The notes under the pieces are model-generated. The model was not told the origin of the DNA. It worked only from the letters and a program-made list of their open reading frames with translations, and ran no database searches. A program made the position numbers and the translations under genes. Below, piece by piece: positions 1-6,732 of a stretch of 9,978 nucleotides of DNA. The stretch is from Verrucomicrobiales bacterium (GTDB taxonomy: Bacteria; Verrucomicrobiota; Verrucomicrobiia; Verrucomicrobiales; Akkermansiaceae): NCBI GenBank assembly GCA_002729295.1, contig PBTU01000124.1:1-9978 (forward strand), given 5' to 3'. How positions within the stretch are numbered: the first letter of the stretch is position 1; the number at the start of each line of letters is the position of its first letter.

Positions 1-1
1 G

Positions 2-79
2 GTCGTCTTCTCTCCCTCAAAACGCCCCTTCAAAGTGGGCGGAAAGGAAGGCCAGCCCATCAAAGAGATCCTCGCGTAA
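2..79 (+). CDS. 3' end of an unidentified gene (25 codons, partial)
   Basis: The frame beginning at base 2 is open from the window edge to a TAA at 77-79 and gives the tail VVFSPSKRPFKVGG followed by a short charged end, KEILA. Most codons end in C (GTC, TTC, CCC, CGC, ATC, CTC), as in mutS and the PHP gene on the same strand. A strong intrinsic terminator lies about 50 bases downstream. Both points support this being the true end of a gene. The Lys/Arg-rich, Val-Phe-Pro-containing tail loosely recalls the C-terminus of HU-type DNA-binding proteins, but 25 residues are too few to assign a family and I do not do so. Confidence 0.55.
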   Translation, partial: VVFSPSKRPFKVGGKEGQPIKEILA

Positions 80-389
80 TCGTAGCAGGGTCTTTCAGAC
101 CCAGACTACCCAAGCCGCATTGCCCCTCTCAAACGCTCTGGTTTTCCAGAGCGTTTTTTCGTAACCCAAAGCCCCCCCTTTTTACCCCACTTAGATGAAA
201 CTCCCTGAGATCCTCTGCCTTCCTCTCCTTCGGCCGGGCCCTCGTCTGAGTCCCTTGTGGTTTTCTCCCCTTCAAGTTCAAAAAACGCACCAAAGTCCGC
301 CGCCACACCGTTTCCAAATCCTCAACGCCCTGAAAATGCACCTTTCCCCTTCCCCCCCATCGAGCGACTCTCTTTAATTCCGCATAGGA
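80..389. other. Intergenic region upstream of mutS
   Basis: About 310 bases without a convincing gene. It holds a small perfect hairpin at 88-102 (6-bp stem GGGTCT/AGACCC, 3-base loop) and then the terminator at 131-159. From 160 to 389 the + strand is strongly pyrimidine-rich, with C and T runs at about 174-185, 343-360 and elsewhere. Several short open frames exist here on both strands, but they have no ribosome binding site, no recognisable sequence and no consistent codon bias. I could not find a convincing sigma-70 promoter for mutS, although one must lie in this region or be of another type. Confidence 0.6.
131..159 (+). terminator. Intrinsic (Rho-independent) terminator
   Basis: A perfect inverted repeat, AACGCTCTGG (132-141) and CCAGAGCGTT (146-155), encloses a TTTT loop and runs straight into further Ts to 159. 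A131 can pair with T156 to extend the stem to 11 bp. The T tract follows only on the + strand, so it ends transcription of the gene whose stop is at 77-79 and isolates mutS from upstream read-through. Confidence 0.9.
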
Positions 390-2882
390 ATGGCAGCCAG
401 CGAAAAGAAGCTCACCCCGATGATGGCCCAGTATATGGCCATGCGGAGATCCCTGCCCGACGACATCCTCCTCCTTTACCGCCTCGGTGATTTCTATGAG
501 ATGTTCTTCGAGGATGCCAAAGCCGCCGCCGGCATCCTCAACGTCGCCCTCACCAAGCGAAACGACATTCCGATGTGTGGGGTTCCGCATCACGCGGCCC
601 AAGGCTACATTGCCAAGCTCATTCAGGCCAACAAGCGCGTCGCCATCGCCGAGCAAACGACCGCTCCCGAACCCGGAAAGATTGTCGAACGCGAGATCGC
701 CCAAATCATCTCCGCTTCCACCGTCAACGACCTCACCCTCCTCGACGACACCAAACACACCTACCTCGCCGCCGTCTTTCAGGGAGGCACCGCCAAGAAG
801 CCCAACTTCGGCCTCGCCTGCGCCGATCACACCACGGGCGAATTCACCGTCGCCGAGTTCTCCGACCGGCAGCAACTCGAAGACGAGCTCGCCCGTCGTT
901 CACCTTCCGAACTTCTCATTTCCGACGAACAAGTTCAGGAATTTGGCGGCCTTCTCGGAAATCTTCCCTACGACGGTTACGCCTTCATCTCCGAACAAGC
1001 CCTCCACACTCTCAAGGACCACTTCAAAGTCCAATCACTCGACGGCTTCGGCTGCGCCGACATGTCCGCCGCCCTCTCCGCAGCCGGCGGCGTGATGCAC
1101 TACCTCACCTACCAACTTCGCCGCAACTGCGATCACCTCCGCGGCCTCTCGGTCCGTAATGCCGCCGACCACGTTCTCATCGACTCAGCCTCCCAAGCCA
1201 ACCTCGACCTCGTCGAATCCCGCTCTGGAAAACAGCACACTCTCCTCGGCGTTCTCGATCGCACTTCTACCCCGATGGGTGCCCGCAAGCTCCGTGACTG
1301 GATCCTTCACCCGCTCCGCGATCTCGCGGCCCTCACCGCCCGACTCGACCTCGTCGATTCCCTTCTCGCCGAACCCTACCTTCTTACAAAACTTCGCGAC
1401 TCGCTCAAAAGGATCCGCGACATCGAACGCACCACTGGACGCCTTTCACAAGGAGCCGGCAACGCTCGCGATCTCAAATCCCTCCAGACTTCACTCGAGC
1501 ACATCCCTAACCTCCGCGCCGACCTCTCTTCCATCTCGAACACTTCCGGCCTTCACGGCCAACTCATCGAGAACATTCAGGAATTTCCCGATGTGGTCGG
1601 AACTCTCCAAGCCGCCCTTGTCGACGAGCCGCCCGCGCAACTTCGCGACGGCGGCATCATCCGCGACGGACACTCCGCCACACTCGACGAACTCCGTTCC
1701 GCCTCTCGCGATGGCAAACAATGGATTGCAGAGCTGCAGCAAAGCGAACGCGAACGTACCGGCATCGACAACCTAAAGATCAAATTCAACAACGTCTTCG
1801 GATACTTCATCGAGATCACCAAATCGAAAGCCGACCAGGCCCCTGACGACTACCAGCGGAAACAAACAATGGCCAACGCCGAGCGCTTCATCACGCCCGG
1901 CCTCAAAGAGGTCGAAGGAAAAGTCCTCGGTTCCGACGACCGCGCCAAGGCTCTCGAATACGAAGAGTTCGTCAAACTCCGCTCCGCCATCACCGACCAC
2001 CTCGTCCCGCTTCAACAAACCGCCGACGCTCTCGCCACCCTCGACGTCCTCATCTCCTTTTCCGAAACCGCGCAACTCTACCAACACACCCGCCCCGTCC
2101 TCGACGAATCCCGCAACTTGCAAATCGTCAACGGACGTCACCCGGTTCTTGAGCAAACGCTCATCGAAGAAAAATTCGTCCCCAACGACACCCTCATCGA
2201 GCCCGAGGAATCACTCTTACAAATCCTCACCGGCCCCAACATGGCCGGTAAGTCAACCTACATTCGCCAGATCGCCCTCGTCACTCTCATGGCCCAAGTC
2301 GGCGCCTACGTCCCCGCCGAGCACGCTCACATTGGCCTCACCGACCGCATCTTCTGCCGCGTTGGCGCATCCGATGATCTTTCCAGAGGCCAATCAACCT
2401 TCATGGTCGAAATGAACGAGACTTCGCTCATCGTCAACAACGCCACCGACCGCTCCCTCGTCATCCTTGACGAAATCGGCCGCGGCACCGCCACCTTCGA
2501 CGGGCTCTCCATCGCCTGGTCCGTCGCCGAACACCTCCACGACGAAGTGCAATGCCGCACCCTCTTCGCGACCCACTACCACGAACTCTGCGCCCTCGCG
2601 GACAGCAAGAAATCCGTCACCAACTTCAACGTCGCCGTTCGCGAGTGGAACGACGACATCATCTTCCTCCGTAAAATTCTCCCCGGCCAGGCTGACAAAA
2701 GCTACGGCATCCAAGTCGCCAGACTCGCCGGTCTCCCAAAACCCATTCTCGATCGCGCTAAGGAAATCCTCTCCCACCTCGAAATGAGTTCCTCCAAACC
2801 CTCTCAGGAGAGAAAGAAATCCCCCGAGGCCAAAAAAGCCCTCCCCGAAGCCGACTCCCCGCAGATGGATCTCTTCGGCTGA
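390..2882 (+). CDS. mutS: DNA mismatch repair protein MutS
   Basis: 830-residue MutS, which recognises mismatches and small loops as a dimer and uses ATP to become a sliding clamp that recruits MutL. The N-terminal mismatch-recognition domain carries the Phe-X-Glu reader motif in GDFYEMF (F35, E37), followed by CGVPHHAAQGYIAKL. The connector and core/clamp regions follow, including GYFIEITKS and RKQTMANAERFITPGLKEVE. The C-terminal ATPase domain has NGRHPVL at about 581, the Walker A GPNMAGKS at 615-622, the signature DDLSRGQSTFMVEM, the Walker B LVILDE with D694-E695, and ATHYHEL. The protein ends SPQMDLFG, and QMDLF (825-829) fits the beta-clamp-binding consensus QL[SD]LF. It stops right after this peptide, so a C-terminal tetramerisation segment as in E. 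coli is absent. The start at 390 places LTPMMAQY at the usual distance from the N-terminus. The AGGA at 386-389 abuts the ATG and is too close for a normal Shine-Dalgarno site. Stop is TGA. No frameshift is seen. Confidence 0.98.
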   Translation: MAASEKKLTPMMAQYMAMRRSLPDDILLLYRLGDFYEMFFEDAKAAAGILNVALTKRNDIPMCGVPHHAAQGYIAKLIQANKRVAIAEQTTAPEPGKIVEREIAQIISASTVNDLTLLDDTKHTYLAAVFQGGTAKKPNFGLACADHTTGEFTVAEFSDRQQLEDELARRSPSELLISDEQVQEFGGLLGNLPYDGYAFISEQALHTLKDHFKVQSLDGFGCADMSAALSAAGGVMHYLTYQLRRNCDHLRGLSVRNAADHVLIDSASQANLDLVESRSGKQHTLLGVLDRTSTPMGARKLRDWILHPLRDLAALTARLDLVDSLLAEPYLLTKLRDSLKRIRDIERTTGRLSQGAGNARDLKSLQTSLEHIPNLRADLSSISNTSGLHGQLIENIQEFPDVVGTLQAALVDEPPAQLRDGGIIRDGHSATLDELRSASRDGKQWIAELQQSERERTGIDNLKIKFNNVFGYFIEITKSKADQAPDDYQRKQTMANAERFITPGLKEVEGKVLGSDDRAKALEYEEFVKLRSAITDHLVPLQQTADALATLDVLISFSETAQLYQHTRPVLDESRNLQIVNGRHPVLEQTLIEEKFVPNDTLIEPEESLLQILTGPNMAGKSTYIRQIALVTLMAQVGAYVPAEHAHIGLTDRIFCRVGASDDLSRGQSTFMVEMNETSLIVNNATDRSLVILDEIGRGTATFDGLSIAWSVAEHLHDEVQCRTLFATHYHELCALADSKKSVTNFNVAVREWNDDIIFLRKILPGQADKSYGIQVARLAGLPKPILDRAKEILSHLEMSSSKPSQERKKSPEAKKALPEADSPQMDLFG

Positions 2883-2901
2883 GGGCGCCGCGACTCTTTT
2901 C

Positions 2902-3963
2902 CTACCTGCTCGGGTGGAGTTCGCGAGACTTGATCGCTTCGACTCCAAGCGCAGCAGCTGTTCCGAGGATCATTTCCTCACAAGCAGTTCTTGGAACCTG
3001 CGCAGCGGGCTTGCTCAGGCCGCAGATGATTTTCCCGTATGCCTGGGCCCCGCCGAGGTGACGAAGGAGCTTCAGTGAAATATGTGCGGCATCGAGGGAA
3101 GGAAAAATAAGAACGTCCGATGGTGGCTTCACCGCCAATTCGGGAACTTTGACTGCAGCAGCCTTTGGCACGAGAGCCACGTCCGCTTGAATCTCGCCAT
3201 CGACATCAATATCGAGAACATCGACCCGTTCATTGGCCAATGCGGCCGCGGCTTGCATCATACGGGAAGATTCGTCGCGGGCGCTTCCGTAATTGGAATG
3301 GCTCAGCAAAGCAACCCGGGTCATACGTCCCAAGTGGAGATGAGCCAACTTTCCGGCTTCAGCTGCGATCGCGGCAATGTCATCGACTTCCGGTTCGGCA
3401 ATCAATCCGGTATCCGCGAGGAAAAGGATTCCATTGGCTCCAAAATTCGGCAGGCTGTTTGAAACCAACACCGTACAGGCAAAGGCCTTCTCGACACTTG
3501 GACAAGGCTTCACCAAATGAAGGACCGGACGGAAGACGCCAAAGGGATCGACCTGATTTCCTCCCAAGTAGGCATCGGCCTGACCGTATTGCACCATCAT
3601 CGCGGCGAAGTAATGCGGCTTGGCGATGATACTTTCGGCATCAACATTTACAATTCCGCGGTAACGTTCTATTCGCTCAAATCGCTCGCAGAAGAGTTCG
3701 AAATCCGATGATTCCGCCGGATCGATGATACGCACGAACTCGGTCGACAGCCCCAAGTCGGCAAAAATCGCGAGAATCTTCTCCCTATTTCCCAACAAAA
3801 CGGGGATTCCCAATTCCATCTCGACCATCCTCGCAGCAACCCGGACAATGCGGGGATCTTCAGCTTCCGTGAAGACAATCCGCTTGGGATGGCGCTTTAA
3901 CTGATCAAAAAGAGGCTTGGTAAACGAATTTGGATCGGGGAAAACGCTGGCGGAATCAGACAT
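2902..3963 (-). CDS. Stand-alone phosphate acetyl/butyryltransferase-fold protein, possibly non-catalytic
   Basis: A 353-residue protein of the phosphate acyltransferase (PTA/PTB) fold. Landmarks are KRIVFTEAEDPRIVRVAARM at 27-46, an ADAYLGG element at 130-135, FLADTGLIAEPEVDDIA at about 181-197, VALLSHSNYGSA at 217-228, VDGEIQADVALVP at 254-266, SDVLIFPSLDAAHIS at 282-296, and LGGAQAYGKIICGLSKP at 303-319. These match phosphotransacetylase (acetyl-CoA + Pi to acetyl-phosphate + CoA) and, more closely by eye, the PTA-like domain at the end of NADP malic enzymes (MaeB). Where active enzymes read KPVNDLSRG...DDIV, this protein reads KPAAQVPRTACEEMI: the catalytic Ser is Pro324, the Arg is kept (Arg325), and the general-base Asp falls on Met331. 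It may therefore be regulatory or have another activity. An in-frame ATG at 4035 would add 24 residues, but it overlaps the divergent gene's start and its sequence looks non-coding, so I prefer 3963. No acetate kinase gene is adjacent. Confidence 0.85.
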   Translation of the reverse strand: MSDSASVFPDPNSFTKPLFDQLKRHPKRIVFTEAEDPRIVRVAARMVEMELGIPVLLGNREKILAIFADLGLSTEFVRIIDPAESSDFELFCERFERIERYRGIVNVDAESIIAKPHYFAAMMVQYGQADAYLGGNQVDPFGVFRPVLHLVKPCPSVEKAFACTVLVSNSLPNFGANGILFLADTGLIAEPEVDDIAAIAAEAGKLAHLHLGRMTRVALLSHSNYGSARDESSRMMQAAAALANERVDVLDIDVDGEIQADVALVPKAAAVKVPELAVKPPSDVLIFPSLDAAHISLKLLRHLGGAQAYGKIICGLSKPAAQVPRTACEEMILGTAAALGVEAIKSRELHPSR

Positions 3964-3992
3964 GTGGCATGAGGCTTTGCGCCTTGGCGAGG

Positions 3993-4021
3993 AATCTAGT
4001 ATGACTCCCTCGTTGCGACAA
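3993..4021 (-). promoter_or_regulatory. Candidate sigma-70-like promoter for the acyltransferase-fold gene
   Basis: On the minus strand TTGTCG (4016-4021) is followed after exactly 17 bases by TAGATT (3993-3998). Each hexamer matches four of six consensus positions, and the spacing is optimal. The -10 lies 29 bases before the preferred ATG at 3963, giving a short leader. This supports 3963 over the upstream in-frame ATG at 4035, which would lie upstream of the promoter. Weak matches like this occur by chance, so it is a candidate only. No comparable site was found for the divergent PHP gene. Confidence 0.3.
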
Positions 4022-4034
4022 CGCCAAAGCGCCA

Positions 4035-4832
4035 ATGCTTGCAGATTACCACACCCACACCCCGCTTTGCCGTCATGCAGAAGGCGAACCGGAGGAATAC
4101 CTCGACAAGGCCCTCGCCGCTGGACTGGTGGAATATGGCATTTCCGACCACGCCCCGCAGACGCCCGAACCCTTCGACGACTGGCGTATGCTCGAATCCG
4201 AGCTCCCGGAATACCTCGAATGGATCGAGCGTGCCCGCCAACACGCCGGCGACCAACTCCCCGTGCGAGCTGGACTTGAGTGCGACTGGTTATCCGACTG
4301 CCACGAATGGATCGTCAATCTCTCCAGCAGATACGAATGGGATTTCCTCATCGGCTCCGTCCACTACCTCGGCGACAAGTGGGATTTTGATAATCCAAAA
4401 TGGCTCGGCCGCTGGGCCGAAACCGACGTTGAAGAAATCTGGACAGCCTACTGGGAAGAATACGCCAGCATGGCCCGCTCCGGACTTTTCGATATCCTCG
4501 GCCACCCCGACCTAATCAAAAAATTCGCCTACACTCCGGAAGGTGACCTTCGTCGGTTTTACGACCCAGCCATCGAAGCCATCGTCGCCGGACACGCCGC
4601 GATCGAGCTCAACACCGCCGGCTTTCACAAACCATGCGCCGAGCAATACCCTTCCGCCGAGTTTCTCAAACTCGCCCGCGAAGCCAACATCCCCATCACC
4701 CTCTCCTCCGACGCTCACGCACCCAGCGAGGTCGCCCGCGATTTTGACAAAGGCACCGCCCTCATCAAAGAAGCCGGCTACACCCAACTTTGCCGCTTCG
4801 ACCGACGAAGCCGCACCCAAGTCGATTTTTAG
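4035..4832 (+). CDS. hisJ: PHP-family histidinol-phosphatase (HisJ type)
   Basis: A 265-residue PHP-domain phosphoesterase closely fitting the HisJ family of histidinol-phosphatases, which remove phosphate from L-histidinol phosphate in histidine biosynthesis. The metal-site motifs are all present and in order: DYHTHTPLCRHA (H6, H8), GISDHAP (H39), GLECD (E82), IGSVHYL (H110), FDILGHPDLIKKF (H157) and LSSDAHAPSEV (D226, H228). The family-typical ELNTAGFHKP and EQYPSAEFLKLA also occur, at about 191-200 and 203-214. Length is normal for the family. The ATG at 4035 leaves only three residues before the first metal motif, as expected, although no Shine-Dalgarno sequence is visible. Neighbours are not his genes, so assignment to histidine synthesis rests on family membership. 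A related PHP phosphatase acting on another sugar or amino-alcohol phosphate cannot be excluded. Codon use is strongly C-ending, as in mutS. Confidence 0.9.
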   Translation: MLADYHTHTPLCRHAEGEPEEYLDKALAAGLVEYGISDHAPQTPEPFDDWRMLESELPEYLEWIERARQHAGDQLPVRAGLECDWLSDCHEWIVNLSSRYEWDFLIGSVHYLGDKWDFDNPKWLGRWAETDVEEIWTAYWEEYASMARSGLFDILGHPDLIKKFAYTPEGDLRRFYDPAIEAIVAGHAAIELNTAGFHKPCAEQYPSAEFLKLAREANIPITLSSDAHAPSEVARDFDKGTALIKEAGYTQLCRFDRRSRTQVDF

Positions 4833-5001
4833 CCCCCTCAGCCAAAAAAGAGATCCCCGTCAATTCGCAAGATTCGCGGTCAAAGCCCCCAAATCATGTC
4901 TCTTCCCGGCCCCCTGCTCGAGAGCTCAAAGCCATCGCAGCACACCCAAAAGCGACCTCTTCCTCCATCCTTAAATTCTACCATGGAAGACACTAGAAGT
5001 C

Positions 5002-5247
5002 ATGGTCCTCAGCGACCACGTCGAACTCGTCAAAAAATGGTGGAAGATCCGCAAGCTGGTCTTCCGTGTTTCCAACCCCAAACTCCTTGGCGACATCCCC
5101 ATGTCTAACATGGGGAAAATCGAAATGAAAATCGACGACCGCTCCCGCCAGGAAGCCAAAAATCTTACCGCCCTCATCGAATTCCAACGTTCCGTCTTCC
5201 TCCTTAATAAAAAAAACAAACGTCTGACGACAATGAGGGAAGAATAG
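5002..5247 (+). CDS. Small hypothetical protein (81 residues)
   Basis: Not recognised. The frame encodes 81 residues beginning MVLSDHVELVKKWWKIRKL and ending in a Lys/Arg-rich, then acidic, tail (NKKNKRL, then MREE). There is no signal peptide, membrane segment or Cys. The middle (about residues 23-63) has several hydrophobic positions and charged helical stretches, so it could be a small folded cytosolic protein. The best evidence that it is real is codon use: GTC, CTC, ATC, GAC, CGC, TCC and TTC dominate, as in the + strand genes mutS and the PHP phosphatase, and an overlapping minus-strand frame lacks this. An in-frame TAA at 4972-4974 limits upstream extension, and ATG 5002 is the first standard start. 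The ribosome site is weak (AGAAG two bases before the ATG, or GGAAG 12 bases before it). It follows the PHP gene by 169 bases and converges on the DUF1501 gene. Confidence 0.55.
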   Translation: MVLSDHVELVKKWWKIRKLVFRVSNPKLLGDIPMSNMGKIEMKIDDRSRQEAKNLTALIEFQRSVFLLNKKNKRLTTMREE

Positions 5248-5266
5248 GAATTTTGATCAATTAACG

Positions 5267-5290
5267 GAGCTTGGACTCTAGTCCGGGCTC
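5267..5290 (+). other. Hairpin between convergent genes
   Basis: GAGCTTGGACT (5267-5277) and AGTCCGGGCTC (5280-5290) form an 11-bp inverted repeat around CT. The two T-G positions are allowed wobble pairs in RNA made from the + strand but become A-C mismatches in minus-strand RNA. The hairpin therefore fits better as a 3' structure for the 81-codon gene, which ends 19 bases earlier. No T run follows on either strand, so it is not a standard intrinsic terminator. Confidence 0.4.
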
Positions 5291-5307
5291 TGCGTGGAGC
5301 TCTTGGA

Positions 5308-6732
5308 TCAAGCCAGGATTTTCTTGATCACTTTCCCTCCTACGTCAGTCAAACGGAAGCGTCGACCGTTGTAGTTGTACGTCAGCTTCTCGTGATTGAA
5401 ACCAAGTTGGTGCAAAATCGTCGCGTGGATGTCATTCACGTGCACTTTATCGACGGCGGCGTGGTGACCAATTTCATCCGACTCGCCATAACTCACGCCG
5501 CCTTTCACTCCGCCACCCGCCATCCAGGTGCTGAAGCAATGCGGATTGTGATCGCGACCCGGCTTCTTTGATTTTTGAGTCAACGGAAGGCGTCCAAATT
5601 CCCCGCCCCAAATCACGAGAGTATCATTCAGCAGCCCGCGTTGTTCGAGGTCCGTCAAAAGCCCTGCAATTGGCGTATCGGTCTCTCCGGCGAACTGACT
5701 GTGATTTCCCTTTATGTCATTGTGTCCGTCCCAACTCCGTTGATTTTCCATCCCGCCGGAATAGATCTGTACGAAACGCACTCCTCGTTCAACCATGCGT
5801 CGCGCGGTAAGACATTGGCGTGCAAAGTGATCGCATCGCTTCTCGCCTACGCCATAGAGTTTTTTGACATGCTCCGGCTCGCGGTCGATATCGAAAGCTT
5901 CAGGCGCGGCATTCTGCATCCGGTAAGCCAACTCAAAACTCTTGATCCGAGCCTCCAGTTCCGCATCACCGGGACGCTCTTTGATGTGCTCGCCGTTGAG
6001 TTTCTTCAACAAGGCTAACTGCCGCAACTGCTGCCCGTCGTTCATGTGCTTGGGACGATTGAGATTATCAATCGGGTCGCCTTTTGGCTTCAGCCACGTG
6101 CCTTGGTAAACACTCGGTAAAAATCCCGCACCCCAATTCGCCGCATGGCCTTTGGGCAGACCGCGGTCGAGCGGGTCGGACATCACCACGAAAGCCGGTA
6201 AGTCGCGACTCTCGCTTCCCAACCCATAAGTCACCCACGACCCCACACAGGGCAAGCCCATACGTGGCTGCCCCGAGTTCATCATAAAGAGCGCCGGACT
6301 GTGATTGTTCGACTCGGTATGCCCCGAGTGAATGAAAGCCATCTTGTCGACGTGCTCGCCAAGCTTCGGGAAAATCGACGACACCATCTTCCCGCACTCT
6401 CCGCGCGGGGTGAACTCGAAAGGAGACTTCATCAAGGGCCCGACGGCATTGGAAAAAAATCCAGTATTCTTATCGAAACCCTGGAGCTCCTTCCCGTCCA
6501 TCTTCTCGAGCTCCGGCTTATAGTCCCAAGTATCAACCTGACTCGGACCACCATTGATGAACAACCAAATCACCGACTTGGCTTTCCCTCCGAAATGCCC
6601 CTTCTTGGGAGCGAGAGGATCGTCAGTTCCAAGAAGCCCCTCATCGGCCAACAAACTGGCGAGACCCAGGCCACCCAGGCCGGCTCCTGATTTTTGAAGC
6701 CAATGACGGCGCGTATAGTGGGGAAAATTCAT
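5308..6732 (-). CDS. DUF1501 family exported protein with Tat-type leader
   Basis: 474-residue DUF1501 protein. The family is related in fold to sulfatases and alkaline phosphatases, but its biochemical role is not established. The N-terminus TRRHWLQKSGAGLGGLGLA (7-25) is a twin-arginine leader: RR followed by a hydrophobic, Gly-rich stretch, so export is probably in a folded state by the Tat route. Family landmarks are VIWLFINGGPSQVDTWDYKP (54-73), HSGHTESNNHSPA (135-147), ERGVRFVQIYSGG (315-327), WDGHNDIKGNH (334-344), LVIWGGEFGR (372-381), GRDHNPHCFSTWMAGGGVKGG (392-412, His- and Gly-rich) and HVNDIHATILHQLG (431-444). The Asp/His/Asn-rich motifs look like a metal site, which is inference. 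The ATG overlaps the stop of the upstream gene by four bases (ATGA, 6729-6732), so translation is probably coupled and the two proteins are made together. No Shine-Dalgarno sequence of its own is clear. Length is normal. Confidence 0.95.
   Translation of the reverse strand: MNFPHYTRRHWLQKSGAGLGGLGLASLLADEGLLGTDDPLAPKKGHFGGKAKSVIWLFINGGPSQVDTWDYKPELEKMDGKELQGFDKNTGFFSNAVGPLMKSPFEFTPRGECGKMVSSIFPKLGEHVDKMAFIHSGHTESNNHSPALFMMNSGQPRMGLPCVGSWVTYGLGSESRDLPAFVVMSDPLDRGLPKGHAANWGAGFLPSVYQGTWLKPKGDPIDNLNRPKHMNDGQQLRQLALLKKLNGEHIKERPGDAELEARIKSFELAYRMQNAAPEAFDIDREPEHVKKLYGVGEKRCDHFARQCLTARRMVERGVRFVQIYSGGMENQRSWDGHNDIKGNHSQFAGETDTPIAGLLTDLEQRGLLNDTLVIWGGEFGRLPLTQKSKKPGRDHNPHCFSTWMAGGGVKGGVSYGESDEIGHHAAVDKVHVNDIHATILHQLGFNHEKLTYNYNGRRFRLTDVGGKVIKKILA

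Noticed and set aside
250..333. Short + strand frame ending in FKFKKRTKVRRHTVSKSSTP, resembling a basic ribosomal-protein tail
   Set aside because: No start codon follows the in-frame TGA at 247-249, and there are only 27 codons. A vague similarity to bases 2-40 (VVFSP-type reading in another frame) suggested a degraded duplicate, but the alignment needs several gaps.
129..875. Long minus-strand open frame (248 codons) across the mutS start
   Set aside because: Low-complexity Gly/Val/Glu-rich product with no recognisable motif, lying opposite the certain N-terminus of MutS. It is explained by the C-ending codons of mutS.
2394..2948. Minus-strand open frame (184 codons) opposite the MutS ATPase domain
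   Set aside because: It overlaps conserved MutS motifs on one side and the end of the acyltransferase-fold gene on the other, and its product is Gly/Val/Glu-rich shadow sequence.
3964..4035. Upstream in-frame ATG (4035) extending the acyltransferase-fold protein by 24 residues
   Set aside because: The extension is unlike family N-termini, would overlap the divergent PHP start, and would lie upstream of the only promoter candidate.
4833..5108. Several + strand frames between the PHP gene and the 81-codon gene
   Set aside because: Pro/Ser/Arg-rich products typical of shifted-frame reading, with no ribosome site and no codon bias matching neighbouring genes.
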